Assembly (NCBI GenBank): GCA_012295225.1 | Contig: WMKK01000022.1 | Location: forward strand, 372,001-436,000 | DNA: 64,000 nucleotides | Direction: 5' to 3' | Origin: Ostreococcus mediterraneus | Lineage: Eukaryota; Chlorophyta; Mamiellophyceae; Mamiellales; Bathycoccaceae | Shown here: positions 28,804 to 38,523 of the stretch, in pieces | Position numbering within the stretch: the stretch's first letter is position 1 | Layout of the letters: every line of letters begins with the position of its first letter | Notes under the pieces: generated by a model | The model's input: the letters and a program-made list of their open reading frames with translations, nothing else | The model's database searches: none | Told to the model about the DNA's origin: nothing | Made by a program: the position numbers and the translations under genes

Positions 28804-30819
28804 ATGCCTGAGGGTCGAAAGAGAGCGCGCGATGGTGATGCTTTAGGAGGCGGTAACGACCTCAACGATGTGCTTCAGGAGGCGACGGAGACGATTCGAA
28901 GGTCGAAACGACGCATAGTTGTATTAGAAGAGGAACTAGAAACTATGAAGGTTCTGTTGGTTCAGGAGCGCAACGCTGCTAATGCATGTAGACTTGGTTT
29001 AGAGCGAACAATCGTCGCAGCGCAGGCGCGCGCCATGGACTTGGCGTGCGCGGTCAACATGGTGGTAAATACCGCCGTTCATGAGATTCGGAATGATTTC
29101 GCGTATAAAGATCAAGCATTTTCAATACTTCAGTCGCACACGCCCGAAGAATTACTTTCCACGGACAACTGGATGTCATTAGGGGACTGGAATGCGAAGC
29201 GGTCGCAAACGCTCTCGAGCGTTCTGCGACGCGTCATGGAGCAAGCTGTTGATCATACAGGCGTCAAAGCCGATAGATTAGAGACGAGAATGACCAACAT
29301 GCTCACAATTGCACTCGCTGCGGTGTACTGTGGGGCGACTGCGGCCGCAAGTTTTCCTTGGGGTAAGTTAGTGTCAGTTTTTGTCAAGGCCCGCACTGCG
29401 AGCCGAGTGGTTGGCTTGCTCGTGTCAAAGTTGATACCGGGAGCACTAGATCCGAGTACGCTTACGAGATGGTACGATAAGCTGGCAGAGAAATCGGCAG
29501 AAACTAAAGTTGTAATTCCGTCAAATGTAAACGTCCTTGTCGGTTTCGATAACGTCGGTAAAGGTGCATACAAAGGATTCAAAACAGCGAGGCACGCAGC
29601 GAAGAGCCCGACGGCGCCGCCGATTGTAACGAATGCGTTTTACGCAAAGTTGCGGACGCCAAGCGGACTTGATAATGCATTCATGGCGCAAAAACTTCGT
29701 TTCTGGCAAAACAGCGATGTTCATTCTCCGGTGAACTGGCGACATTTGAATGCCATTCCACCTGAAATAATGGAAGTGAGCACTCGTCGCCGCGAAGGCG
29801 AGCTTCGGTCTGAACAAGAAGAATTGGATGCCGTTTCGATGGAATTGATAACCGCGGCGATCGATTCAAGTCTGAAATTTATCGAAGACCCGTCGGAAGG
29901 AGGCGCGTGGGCTTGTAATGTTCCAGAAACGCTCACAATCGAAGAAATTTCCAAGGGTGCCGTGGAGCCAACCGCCGAGATCAAGATACCAGTCTACAAA
30001 TATTGCACATGTTGCTTTAAAGAAGGCTTCGAACCGAAGGAAAAAAGTTGTGATGAATGTAATGACCCGTCTCGAGATTACAGGCCGGGTGAGCTATGCT
30101 CTCTTGAGCGAGCGCGACGTTTGGCTCTTTTTCGAACGCCACCCACCGAGACGCAATTTCCAGAGCGAGCGAAGAGATCAGTATCGCAGGCGTCAGATAG
30201 CTCTTCTATGACGTCCGTTGCCATTGGACGGGGTATTGGAGGGTCAATAAAAGAAGAACACACAACCTCGAATACGCCTCCGACCCGAAACTCGAACGCG
30301 ATCAATAATGTCAGTGACGCGTTCTACGAGTATGTGCCATTGCCAGTGATGTTGTACAACCCGGGTAAAGCGGCCAACCAGCTCGCCATATTAAAGGATT
30401 TGTTATCGTACGCGGGCGTGCAAGGTTTCACTAGACTCAACGAGACACCCAGTAGAAAGTGGCTGCTCATTTGCTCGGATCTTGGTGCAGCATTGACTGA
30501 AGCTGATATGCCCGCGTGCGTGCATTCTGTTGCGGCCCTTGGACACGAGGAGCAAACATACTTCAATTGTCTGGCGTCACTAGTATACGTCTCGACGTTC
30601 AATGATTTGGCTGCACTGACCCCTCATAGTCGATCTGAAGCAGCCAAAACCGCTTTCAAAGAAAACTGGGAAAATCATAAAACGTTCCAGATTATTACTT
30701 TGCTTAGCCGAGTCGTGGCCCGTGTATTCGCGATTGAGTTTGTGATTGCGCACAAGCGACGTCCAACATCCGAAGAGTTTGTGGCGTGGTTAAAATCACA
30801 TCCTCATGACCATCAATAA
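28804..30819 (+). CDS. Unknown 671-aa transposon-associated protein (intact copy)
   Basis: Family not recognised. A basic N-terminus (PEGRKRARDG), a coiled coil at about residues 25-75, a mildly hydrophobic helical stretch around 165-215, and the phrase VNVLVGFDNVGKG (about 243-255) followed by IVTNAFYAKL. A Cys cluster CTCCFKEG-x12-type-CDEC lies at about 403-423 and is likely zinc-binding. A Ser/Thr-rich linker follows, then WLLICSDLGAAL (about 565-576) and a helical C-terminus. The two Asp-containing strand-like segments and the zinc cluster could belong to an unclassified DDE-type transposase, but no catalytic triad can be assigned. It follows a hAT-type end by about 135 bp and is convergent with the GT61-like gene. 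Confidence 0.7.
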   Translation: MPEGRKRARDGDALGGGNDLNDVLQEATETIRRSKRRIVVLEEELETMKVLLVQERNAANACRLGLERTIVAAQARAMDLACAVNMVVNTAVHEIRNDFAYKDQAFSILQSHTPEELLSTDNWMSLGDWNAKRSQTLSSVLRRVMEQAVDHTGVKADRLETRMTNMLTIALAAVYCGATAAASFPWGKLVSVFVKARTASRVVGLLVSKLIPGALDPSTLTRWYDKLAEKSAETKVVIPSNVNVLVGFDNVGKGAYKGFKTARHAAKSPTAPPIVTNAFYAKLRTPSGLDNAFMAQKLRFWQNSDVHSPVNWRHLNAIPPEIMEVSTRRREGELRSEQEELDAVSMELITAAIDSSLKFIEDPSEGGAWACNVPETLTIEEISKGAVEPTAEIKIPVYKYCTCCFKEGFEPKEKSCDECNDPSRDYRPGELCSLERARRLALFRTPPTETQFPERAKRSVSQASDSSSMTSVAIGRGIGGSIKEEHTTSNTPPTRNSNAINNVSDAFYEYVPLPVMLYNPGKAANQLAILKDLLSYAGVQGFTRLNETPSRKWLLICSDLGAALTEADMPACVHSVAALGHEEQTYFNCLASLVYVSTFNDLAALTPHSRSEAAKTAFKENWENHKTFQIITLLSRVVARVFAIEFVIAHKRRPTSEEFVAWLKSHPHDHQ

Positions 30820-30880
30820 TCGCACTGGTATGGTCACAGGCTGCTCACTTTCTGGCATTCTTGGGTATGACAGTGAATGA

Positions 30881-32353
30881 TCAACATTCTTGTGATTTAA
30901 GAGCTCTATTGATGGCTTCGTTTAGAATCGTGATGTTCACGTTGAGGCTTGAATGAACTATTCGAGCGAGAACCTGCATGGGACATGTAGGCGTTTCAAA
31001 GCATGATTCTCTTTTACGGCAAGTAGCAAGTTCAGCGTCTAGTTTATTTCCAGTGAGCTCATGATTTAAGCTTATCTCATATGAACTTGTGAAGGATTGC
31101 AGACCTTTAGGCCAGTCTGTGTTGAAGCACGTCCCAACAACCTCGATAATGGAAGGTCTGTGAAGAGCGAACAGACCATTTATCATGTGACTACCGTGTG
31201 GAGTGATCAGCACATCGAAAGAGTTAAAACTCTGCACAGCTTCGTCAAAAGTGCTTGCACTGGATAGTGTGAACAAAGTGACATGCGGGGTTTTCGCTCT
31301 GCAGGTGCGAATGACTTCATGTAGGTTGGAAAAGTGTCGAAGGGAAGAACCCTCTACACGCTGGAAAATAGCAATCCGTTTTTCATCTCGACAAGTTCTC
31401 TTCTTGTGTTGCACAGAATAGTTTGACATAGGACTGAGTGAAGAATACATCTTCCGTTGAGAGAGAGTGGTAATCAATTCATTGTGCCATGCTGTCAATG
31501 TGTGCTCGTCGTTTGAACCAAGAAATTTTGTGTTGCTATGATCTACCCAAGCTGCATCAATGCAAATGATATCATCAGCGCTCCCTAACGGCGTTGTGAG
31601 AAGTCTAGTCGAGGCGCTTAGCCACTGATTCTTCTTGCACGCACGCACCACCATTTGGGCCACAGTTGGCATAAAACCACCTGAAGCCATTTTCATTGTT
31701 TCACCGTCAGGGCACTGAAAAAAGACAATATTATCGAAGACCTGTCCAGTCCATAGATCGCTACACAATGAAAAAAGCTTGCCATAGGCTATCATGAAGT
31801 GCGACGGATTACCACGCGGTGAACGCCAGCACTGAACTAATAACGTCGTGCCTCGCAATCTAAAGACATCTCTCTCCTTGAAAACATTGGCTTCTATTGA
31901 AGCGCTTCGAAACGGCTCTGTCGTTTTAATCAGACCGTGATTTGAAAGCAGTTTATAAAACTTAAATTCCTCTTCGCTCTGAAACCTAAGTTTATCAGCT
32001 CCAGTGACGCATATATCGCTGTAGCCATACCACTTGAGACCACGCGATTCTCTGAGGATGCCTGTGAAGTTGGACTTTGCGGTCATATTCCATACTTCGA
32101 ACTTTACCCGCTCTATATCGCCTAAAATGTTGAAACGGAGCGCTTCCTCAACTGATCGCTGATGTTCAGGTTTGTGAGTGGACTCGGATATTGAGTTGTG
32201 TGTGAAGTTGCGAACATGTAGTGCTACTGTCAGTGCTTTGAGCCAGCTTGGTGAAAACTCTCGTGCAGCGAATATCAAGCTTCTTATTAGTAACAAAAAA
32301 ATCCATGAATATAACAGCGCTCGCACGTACGCCGAGTGCCGCGTACGTCGCAT
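30881..32353 (-). CDS. GT61-like membrane-anchored glycosyltransferase (copy 2)
   Basis: 490 aa, one residue different from the gene at 16245-17717 (Lys for Asn near residue 39), with the same signal anchor and the same PHGSHMINGLF motif. The few nucleotide differences include a synonymous one near 31514. Both copies are open, so the duplication doubles the dose of this enzyme. Function as for copy 1: a Golgi/ER glycosyltransferase acting on surface glycans, acceptor unknown. Confidence 0.85.
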   Translation of the reverse strand: MRRTRHSAYVRALLYSWIFLLLIRSLIFAAREFSPSWLKALTVALHVRNFTHNSISESTHKPEHQRSVEEALRFNILGDIERVKFEVWNMTAKSNFTGILRESRGLKWYGYSDICVTGADKLRFQSEEEFKFYKLLSNHGLIKTTEPFRSASIEANVFKERDVFRLRGTTLLVQCWRSPRGNPSHFMIAYGKLFSLCSDLWTGQVFDNIVFFQCPDGETMKMASGGFMPTVAQMVVRACKKNQWLSASTRLLTTPLGSADDIICIDAAWVDHSNTKFLGSNDEHTLTAWHNELITTLSQRKMYSSLSPMSNYSVQHKKRTCRDEKRIAIFQRVEGSSLRHFSNLHEVIRTCRAKTPHVTLFTLSSASTFDEAVQSFNSFDVLITPHGSHMINGLFALHRPSIIEVVGTCFNTDWPKGLQSFTSSYEISLNHELTGNKLDAELATCRKRESCFETPTCPMQVLARIVHSSLNVNITILNEAINRALKSQEC

Positions 32354-32871
32354 CGAGGCCCTGTATCACAGCGTAGGCTTTTCAGGATTCGAGTGTTCTG
32401 AGGCTGGAAAAGAGATTGCTACCAACCATTTTATGGGGCGTGGCTAAATCTCACCGGGAACCTGTGTTGGCGGTATGCATAAATCAGCGTCTCCGTCGAC
32501 GTCTGACTCAGCGTCACAACTCTCGACCGTCTTCCGACCGCGATCACGATGATCCGGTGCCGATCAGTTGCACAACAACCAAAAGATGTCTTCAAGGGAT
32601 ACAGCGCGTCCGCTGCTCACGATATCGTGATGATTTTCACCTTGTCTGACAACCTAATGGTAAGAATTGAGCTCAAAATACGCCGAACGCGCGCGCCGAT
32701 TCAGTAATCGAGAATTACTTTTTTGGTCGTGGCGATCCGAGCGGATTCTTCCTCAAAAACGGGTTCGAGACTGATGGAGAGTCTCGGGGATATGGGTTTT
32801 TGCGTATTACCAACAGTTGGTATTATACTATCGATAGTAATAATTCATCGCATCAAGGATAGTTTTGTTAA

Positions 32872-33341
32872 GGGCGACTAACAGCAAGCCATTTTCATAA
32901 CTTTAAGTCCGAGTTATGAGAAAAATGGGGGTAACAGCAAGCTTTTTTCACTAAAGTTATGAAATTTCCTTAAAAATCCTCCTAACTCGGGCCCGAGTTA
33001 TGAAGATTTTTAAGGCTTCTTCATAACTCGGGACTGGTCAATCCTTGAGTTAATTTCGAGGGGGTCGAGTTAGGCCCAAGTTATGAAATTCTGCTGTTAG
33101 TCATGTGACGCATAATTCGGACAAATGGACGTGAACGGAATCGAGTACGATCGGGGATCGCAGTTCATGACTCGTCAAAGCGCCCGAGTTACGAAGGAGT
33201 TATGAAAATTAGCTCTTGGTCATTTTCGCCTAACTCGGGTCTTAAAGTTACGACGCGCTCAGAGGGTAACAGCTATCTCTCATAACTCGGGTATTAAGTC
33301 CGAGTTATGACCGAGTTATGAAGTTCTGCTGTTAGTCGCCC
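32872..33341. mobile_element. Harbinger-type MITE (470 bp), copy 2
   Basis: Same element and same TAA target as 18236-18705, carried along by the duplication. Confidence 0.85.
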
Positions 33342-33463
33342 TAACTTCCTCTCCGCGCAATTTTGCGCGATGAAGTAGCGTTGAGCATAGAGTTATTGAT
33401 AATGGATTGAAAATTATTGTTTTCGAACCCACCAAAAAGTTGGGTCAAAGACTCAAGTAGATT

Positions 33464-34702
33464 TTAAGTGTCGGCGTCGCTTTTGCGTGCGTCGCGTTTT
33501 TCGAGCGTTTTCGAGCGTTTTTCGAGCGTTTTTTTCATGAGCTTTTCGTCGCACACCGTCGCCGTTGCTAGCCTCGCGGCCTTTTCACCATCCACGACGA
33601 TTAACGACACGTTGTCGACGCCAATCTCGCGCAGAGCGTTCTTGATGTACTCGATGTGAAAGGCTTCATTTTTCGCGCATTCGACTTCCTCACTGCGCAG
33701 GAACATCTCGCCACGCGCCGTACACAACACCGCATTGTTCGTCGCGCGACCGTGCTTGGTCATCGCGTCTATGCACAAAGACCCGAAAGTGCCCCCGAGT
33801 GTTACGTTCTCGAGTGCAGCCGCGAACGCGTCGTTCGCCCTCGTCACTTGCGCGCGCATGCACTTGCTTAATTCACCGTCACGTTTACCGTAATCTTTGC
33901 GACTCAAGCTGCGCACAGGCTCGGCGTACATGCGCGCCTCTGCGCAAATATCAGCCAAGCTCCCCCACCCCTTGCCATGGGCGATGTTCGGCGGCAAATC
34001 ATGCAACGCTAAGAATCTGATGATCGCCGCATCTAGATCCTGTTTGCTGCGCTTTGATGAGAACAACATCACCGTTTCTTTTGCATCCGACTTATCTTCA
34101 CTCAGGTTTGACTGATCTGTAGCCGCGTACAGCTTCTTCTCTTCTGCTAACATAGCCGCGCTCCTTAAGGATTGTTTCAAGTATTCACGAGCTTCCCGCC
34201 CCAAGTGCCTTTCGCCATGTTTCAGAATACCGTGGTACTTACCGTCGATTAGCTTCGTCAACTCTTTCTCGCAATCGGCCAACTTCGTGTGCGCTACGAC
34301 ACCTAAGACATGGCTTAGCGCTCGCACTATGCTCGATTGCCTCAACTCTTTACCGCAGCACAAGCACTTGTAAAGCATACTCTTGTCTTCCGTATCGCGT
34401 CGCCTCCAGGTGCGGACGCTCCCATGTAACAACACGTGCGTTCGCGTTGTCGCTTCGCTCGCGTCTACCTCCACCCAACCGTCTTCTTGGGGTTTCCACG
34501 CCTTGTACTCCTTGAGTAACACATCGAAACTCTTGGTGTTGTCTCGCAACACGGCCTGCTTCTTGGGCGGCGCAGCGTCGACGTGTCGCAGATCAACGTA
34601 ATCAGAGTTGTTCACGGTGTTCACTGTCGGCGGGTTCGCTGGCGTGTTGCCGATGTTTACGTTGACCGTCAGCGCCGCGCCAGCGCCGTTAGTAGATGAC
34701 AT
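33464..34702 (-). pseudogene. hAT transposase, N-terminal half (copy 2)
   Basis: 412 aa, identical in protein sequence by eye to the copy at 18828-20066: BED-like zinc segment, DUF659-type core, no C-terminal hATC domain. A synonymous difference near 34420 is shared with copy 3 (45696 onward) but not with copy 1, so copy 1 carries the derived base. Confidence 0.85.
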
Positions 34703-34792
34703 GAATTTTCAAAACAACTCGCGCGACCGACGTCTTGTGGTGCCACCGTCTGGTCATTTAAGGGCAGCCATGGTAACCTAATGGTAAGAATT

Positions 34793-35229
34793 CTTTCAAC
34801 AGGTGTGTCCTCGGCGTTGTCATCCTCAACGTCGTCTACGGCGTCGGCGTCGGATTCGGAGGCGTCGGATTCGGAGGAATACGCGTCCTCGTCTTCGTTC
34901 GAGCGTGTTGCGCGCGTACGCCGCGCCATGCAAGCCCATTGGGCGTCGTAGAACTCGGGCAAGTGCTCTCACAACAAATGCGTCAGCACTTGAGCTGGAG
35001 CGGTGCTGACTAAGTCCACCGTACGGTGCTTCAGAATATGATGCATCTCCTGTATCGTGAACTTCTTGATAAATTGACCAATATTTTTGCGCAGGCATTC
35101 CTCTTTTGCCGTGTTCGTGGCGCGATACTCGGCTTCCATCTCTTCACTCTTCTTGCGCAATAGCTTCGCAGTGTGTTGTTTTTCGGCGTCGTGTTTTTCG
35201 GCGTCTTTCGCGAGCTTAATCGTCGCCAA
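34793..35229 (-). pseudogene. Fragment of a coiled-coil/acidic protein
   Basis: The minus-strand frame begins without an ATG (stop just upstream). It encodes a Lys/Glu-rich coiled coil (KHDAEKQHTAKLLRKKSEEM) and a QFIKKFTIQEMHHILKHR segment, meets a TGA at 34969-34971, and continues in the same frame into EHLPEFYDAQWACMARR and a Ser/Asp/Glu-rich tail. It then runs into hAT sequence. It looks like an exon or remnant of a host or transposon gene cut by the hAT unit. Family unknown. Confidence 0.5.
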
Positions 35230-35738
35230 TGCCTAAAACATGACTCACTGTACTCGTTCAGAGCTTTCTAATGCTTAATTTCACGCCGAACTTGTCCTCA
35301 CGCGCACGTAGACGGTGGTTAAGTTCAAGTTCACACACCACGCGCAACACGTCAGATTCAAATTGTGCTGCGTCGTCAGCATCAAGCACGGGCGGCGTCA
35401 TACTACACGCAAACGGTTGAGAAACGTACAAAACATGTTTACGAACAACTTACTTGGGTCGCAGGGTGCGTCTGCGACGTCGGTTTTCGTCACGCACGAT
35501 GATGACTTTTCAAAAAACGTGCTCAGTTTTGGGGAAACTTGGCACGGTCATGCACGCGTCTCTGGACGATCCTACGGCCGGCATGAGTCATAAACCGCGG
35601 GCGCCGCGGGTCCGGACACGTCAGACGGACGCCGCGACGCCACGTCCGCGGCGTCGCGGCGCTCAGGCGACGAAAGAAAAGTCGATTCCCCATGGGTCAT
35701 GCTGATTGGATAGTCTTGTTTTTTAAGACAATTTCACA
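35230..35738. other. Gene-free spacer with short repeat
   Basis: No convincing gene; the ORFs here are short and of mixed composition. The segment 35705-35734 (ATTGGATAGTCTTGTTTTTT core) matches part of the stem-loop at 28320-28383. A GC-rich palindromic patch (GCGGCGTC/GACGCCGC type) lies near 35600-35660. Confidence 0.55.
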
Positions 35739-36812
35739 CTACTCGAGTCCTCGCATGATGCTGTGCTTGGCCAAAGCGTGCGGGCCCAGGTAGGACGATT
35801 CAATAGTCCAAGCCGGCGGTGCCAACTCTAGGATCAGAGCCATGCCGCATAATGCGAGCCAGAGCGCGCCTGCAATGTCTCTTGCACCACCCCCCTTGAG
35901 CTGACAAAGTTCCGTACACTCTGGTGAGAAGTGCACGTAGTCGAAGGCGTCGAAGTCTGGGTACGTCTCGCGCAAGTCCTTCAGTCGACTGGGCAGCCAT
36001 TCCCGCCACTTTGTCACGTCTTCGCACCACGTAGGGTGAACGCGTTTGTCATTGTCCACGCTGATAACTACAATCGGGACATCAAGTTTCTCTCTCGTGA
36101 CTGCCTGTGCGAAAGAAGACTCGAACGAACACAGGTCGAGGATGAAAATGCGCTTCGCGCCAAGACGACGAAGTGCGCCAATGTCAGGCCTGTGCTTGGG
36201 AACCATATCGACGAGTTTCGCGGAAATCATCTTGCGCCATGCAATTTGATGGCGACTGATTCCTAGTGTGTTCGCCATCTGTGTTCGAAGACGACGAGCG
36301 TCGCCAGTGCGAAACACACACCTACGCACATCCGGTGCGAGCGATGTCGTACGCATCGTACGCGTCTTCAATTCTGCCTCCTTGTCGGCGTCTATGGACC
36401 TGAACGCGACTTCTATCGCGCAGTCGAGCTCATCGCGTTGAGTTTCCATGCGAGCTTTACTGATAGATCCGTACAGGTCTATCAGTAGCGCGCAGGTGCG
36501 GCTGCTTAGTTCGCGAAACCAACTCACTTCGTCGTCGTGAATTCTTGGCGGCGGCGCCCACTCGAGTCCCAACGACTCAGTCTCTCCGTCGGCGCGCACC
36601 CGTCCCTGCACGCGAGCGATACTGGCAGGACGACAGTCGATTATGCCCAACTTCGTCAATACTGCCCTTCTGCTTAACGCCTTTCTTCGGAGGGCGTTCA
36701 CATACGACGGCGGCGATGGCGGCGACGCGACGTCTTCGCCAACTCGCGTCGTCTCGCTCCCATATACGCAACTATGTAGACGCGCGCGCCTAGATACTTG
36801 GCAAGACACCAT
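35739..36812 (-). CDS. Second diverged cytosine-methyltransferase-like protein, C-terminally short
   Basis: 357 aa from the ATG at 36812. Same family as 25710-26918: KRIFILDLCSFESSFAQ (motif I region), IVVISVDNDKRVHPTW, VTKWREWL, YVHFSPECTELCQLKGG (motif IV-like, Cys kept, Glu before it), and PAWTIESSYLGPHAL (motif VI-like). The WTNLP-type C-terminal segment present in the paralogue is missing. The frame ends 5 bp after the repeat at 35705-35734, so it is probably truncated at an element junction. The N-terminal 150 residues are Arg-rich and not clearly conserved. No recombinase or RuvC-like neighbour was found beside it. Confidence 0.6.
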   Translation of the reverse strand: MVSCQVSRRARLHSCVYGSETTRVGEDVASPPSPPSYVNALRRKALSRRAVLTKLGIIDCRPASIARVQGRVRADGETESLGLEWAPPPRIHDDEVSWFRELSSRTCALLIDLYGSISKARMETQRDELDCAIEVAFRSIDADKEAELKTRTMRTTSLAPDVRRCVFRTGDARRLRTQMANTLGISRHQIAWRKMISAKLVDMVPKHRPDIGALRRLGAKRIFILDLCSFESSFAQAVTREKLDVPIVVISVDNDKRVHPTWCEDVTKWREWLPSRLKDLRETYPDFDAFDYVHFSPECTELCQLKGGGARDIAGALWLALCGMALILELAPPAWTIESSYLGPHALAKHSIMRGLE

Positions 36813-37465
36813 CTCTATGTAAATTGCGTATCTTTGTGCCGCGCATGTACGTTGAAGGTCTAGACCGTCGACCCAGTGGCGCCGCGAAGTGACTCTGATG
36901 AGCAATGCTGTCTCTAACAAAAGCGCCTCAAGAGGTTTCGACCAGGCATGCCATTACGCGACGCGGATGCACCGACGCCGACGCGAATCTATCCATGAAG
37001 CGCGAGCGACGATGACCCTTACTTTTGACATCCTTCAGAGCACGACCGGGCGTCGTAAACTGTAGTCGACGGGGAGAGCGACGTCGGCAAGTGGACGCAA
37101 GATTGCCACGGCGTGCGTGGTGGCGTTCTGGTACTAAACGCCGTCGCTCGTGCGGCAATGTGCTACGAAAAGTGACCGAAGGCTACGTGACGAAGCTTTT
37201 ATAACGTGCTTGAGTTTCTTTCGGAAGGTGCGTGAGTTTTGTGGGCGCCACAGCGCCGCACATGCATTTCACGATGCCTGAGGTTTCGACCAGGCCAGCG
37301 TACAGATGCTGTGTGATTACAAAATTGTGCACAAAAATGTGCGTGTGCGTGCGCGCGAGTCCACTGTGTGAACATGTAAAAGATTTACGTAAAGGTTATA
37401 ACTTTGCCCGCGACCGATGTAGATCGAGTCGCTCGGGAAGTGGCTTTCGCCCCCCAAGATGACTC
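36813..37465. other. Gene-free interval
   Basis: Mixed sequence with Arg-rich chance ORFs on both strands. GAGGTTTCGACCAGGC occurs twice (about 36931 and 37282), suggesting a decayed repeat. No gene recognised. Confidence 0.4.
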
Positions 37466-38476
37466 ATGGAGGTTGTACAAGCCTTTTTCAAACACTCCGC
37501 ACTACTACGTCGACGACGTGAACTGCTTTTCATCCAGCTCGTCGACGCGTTCGAGCGCGAACACGCAAGCGGCACAGACATCCTGCGCGATGTGTTGTAC
37601 CGTCGTCGGACGCGTCCGGTGGTGCCCAGAAGGCCGTTCACGCGCACTGCGAGGCATCGTCGAGAAGACGAACACGGGAACGCGCCAAGTGGCAACGCAG
37701 CGTGGTTCCGGAAGTGGAATGTGACATCGTACGATGAGTACTACGCCTTGCGTGAGCCATCGTTTTACGTGGAGCACCCAGGCGTCGACGAGCTGACGCG
37801 AAACGACTTTGCCCGCAAATTTAGACTGCCGTACGAGACCTTCTACGAATTATATGAAGAGATGAAGCATGATAATTTCATGCGCGAGCGCTCTATGGCG
37901 GTGCCGCTAAAGGTAAAGCTACTCGCGTCGCTCCGTTACCTCGCACTGGGCGTGCCATGGGACGCCATGGAGGACATCGTCAACGTCAGCCGACGCACGC
38001 TGCGAACGTGGTTCCACGATAAGTTCTTGCCGTGGATGATGGAGCGTAAATACCATCAGCACGTAAAGTATCCAACGACGCGCGACGAACTAACCGTACT
38101 TATGGATCCGTAGACGAGAGCTGGTTTCCCGGGGTGCATCGGGTGTGTCGATGGCGTGCACATCCCTTGGGGTGGCTACCGCGCGGGGAAGAAATACATG
38201 TATGTTGGAAAAGAAGGAGTTCCAACGTTAGGTTTCAACGTCACTATCGATTACGACGGACGGATCATATTCTGTTCTGACCGTCAACGGGGCTCAGCTA
38301 ACAACAAGACCGCCATCAAGTTCGACGAGTTTCACCGCAACGTCCTCTCGCAGCAACCGCTGTACACGACGCAGCCGTTTTTGCTGTCGTCTGCGGAAGG
38401 TTCTTTATTGCAATGGGTCTATTTAACTTTACTTGATAGTAAAGCTGACCAGCATGCGAGAAACGAAACACGTTAA
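37466..38476 (+). pseudogene. PIF/Harbinger transposase, broken copy
   Basis: Residues 1-215 (to the stop at 38111-38113) include an N-terminal HTH-like region (VPLKVKLLASLRYLALGVPWDAMEDIVNVS), typical of Harbinger transposases. The in-frame TAG replaces the Trp codon found in the copy at 48909-49940. Downstream the DDE_4 core continues (CIGCVDGVHIPWGGY, YMYVGKEGVPTLGFNV) to about 38300, then diverges and ends at 38476. So there is one nonsense change and a foreign or truncated 3' end. PIF/Harbinger is assigned from the CxGxVDGxHIP box. Confidence 0.85.
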
Positions 38477-38523
38477 CATTTCGTTCTCAGCAAGCTGATC
38501 CCTTAAAGCTCTCAAATGGTGAT

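Larger units (their letters stand above)
28458..34775 (+). other. Segmental duplication, copy 2 (uninterrupted)
   Basis: 6.3 kb colinear with 1734-21104 without its insertions: LEFT end, 671-aa gene, GT61-like gene (minus), hAT RIGHT end, MITE, hAT transposase fragment (minus). It breaks off at CCATGGTA (34775), joined to ACCTAATGGTAAGAATT. That 18-mer (with a leading A) also occurs inside the unit at 32651-32668 and 18015-18032. Confidence 0.9.
32462..34775 (-). mobile_element. hAT element copy 2 (inverted, incomplete)
   Basis: The RIGHT end is at 32462, a Harbinger-type MITE is inside, and the transposase fragment runs on the minus strand. The LEFT side is truncated at 34775. It lacks the foldback found in copies 1 and 3, so it shows the empty foldback site AAGGGCAGCC. 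Confidence 0.85.

Noticed and set aside
35315-35593. 92-codon ORF starting MVKFKFTHHAQHVRF
   Set aside because: No domain, overlaps another frame equally long, and lies between decayed repeats.
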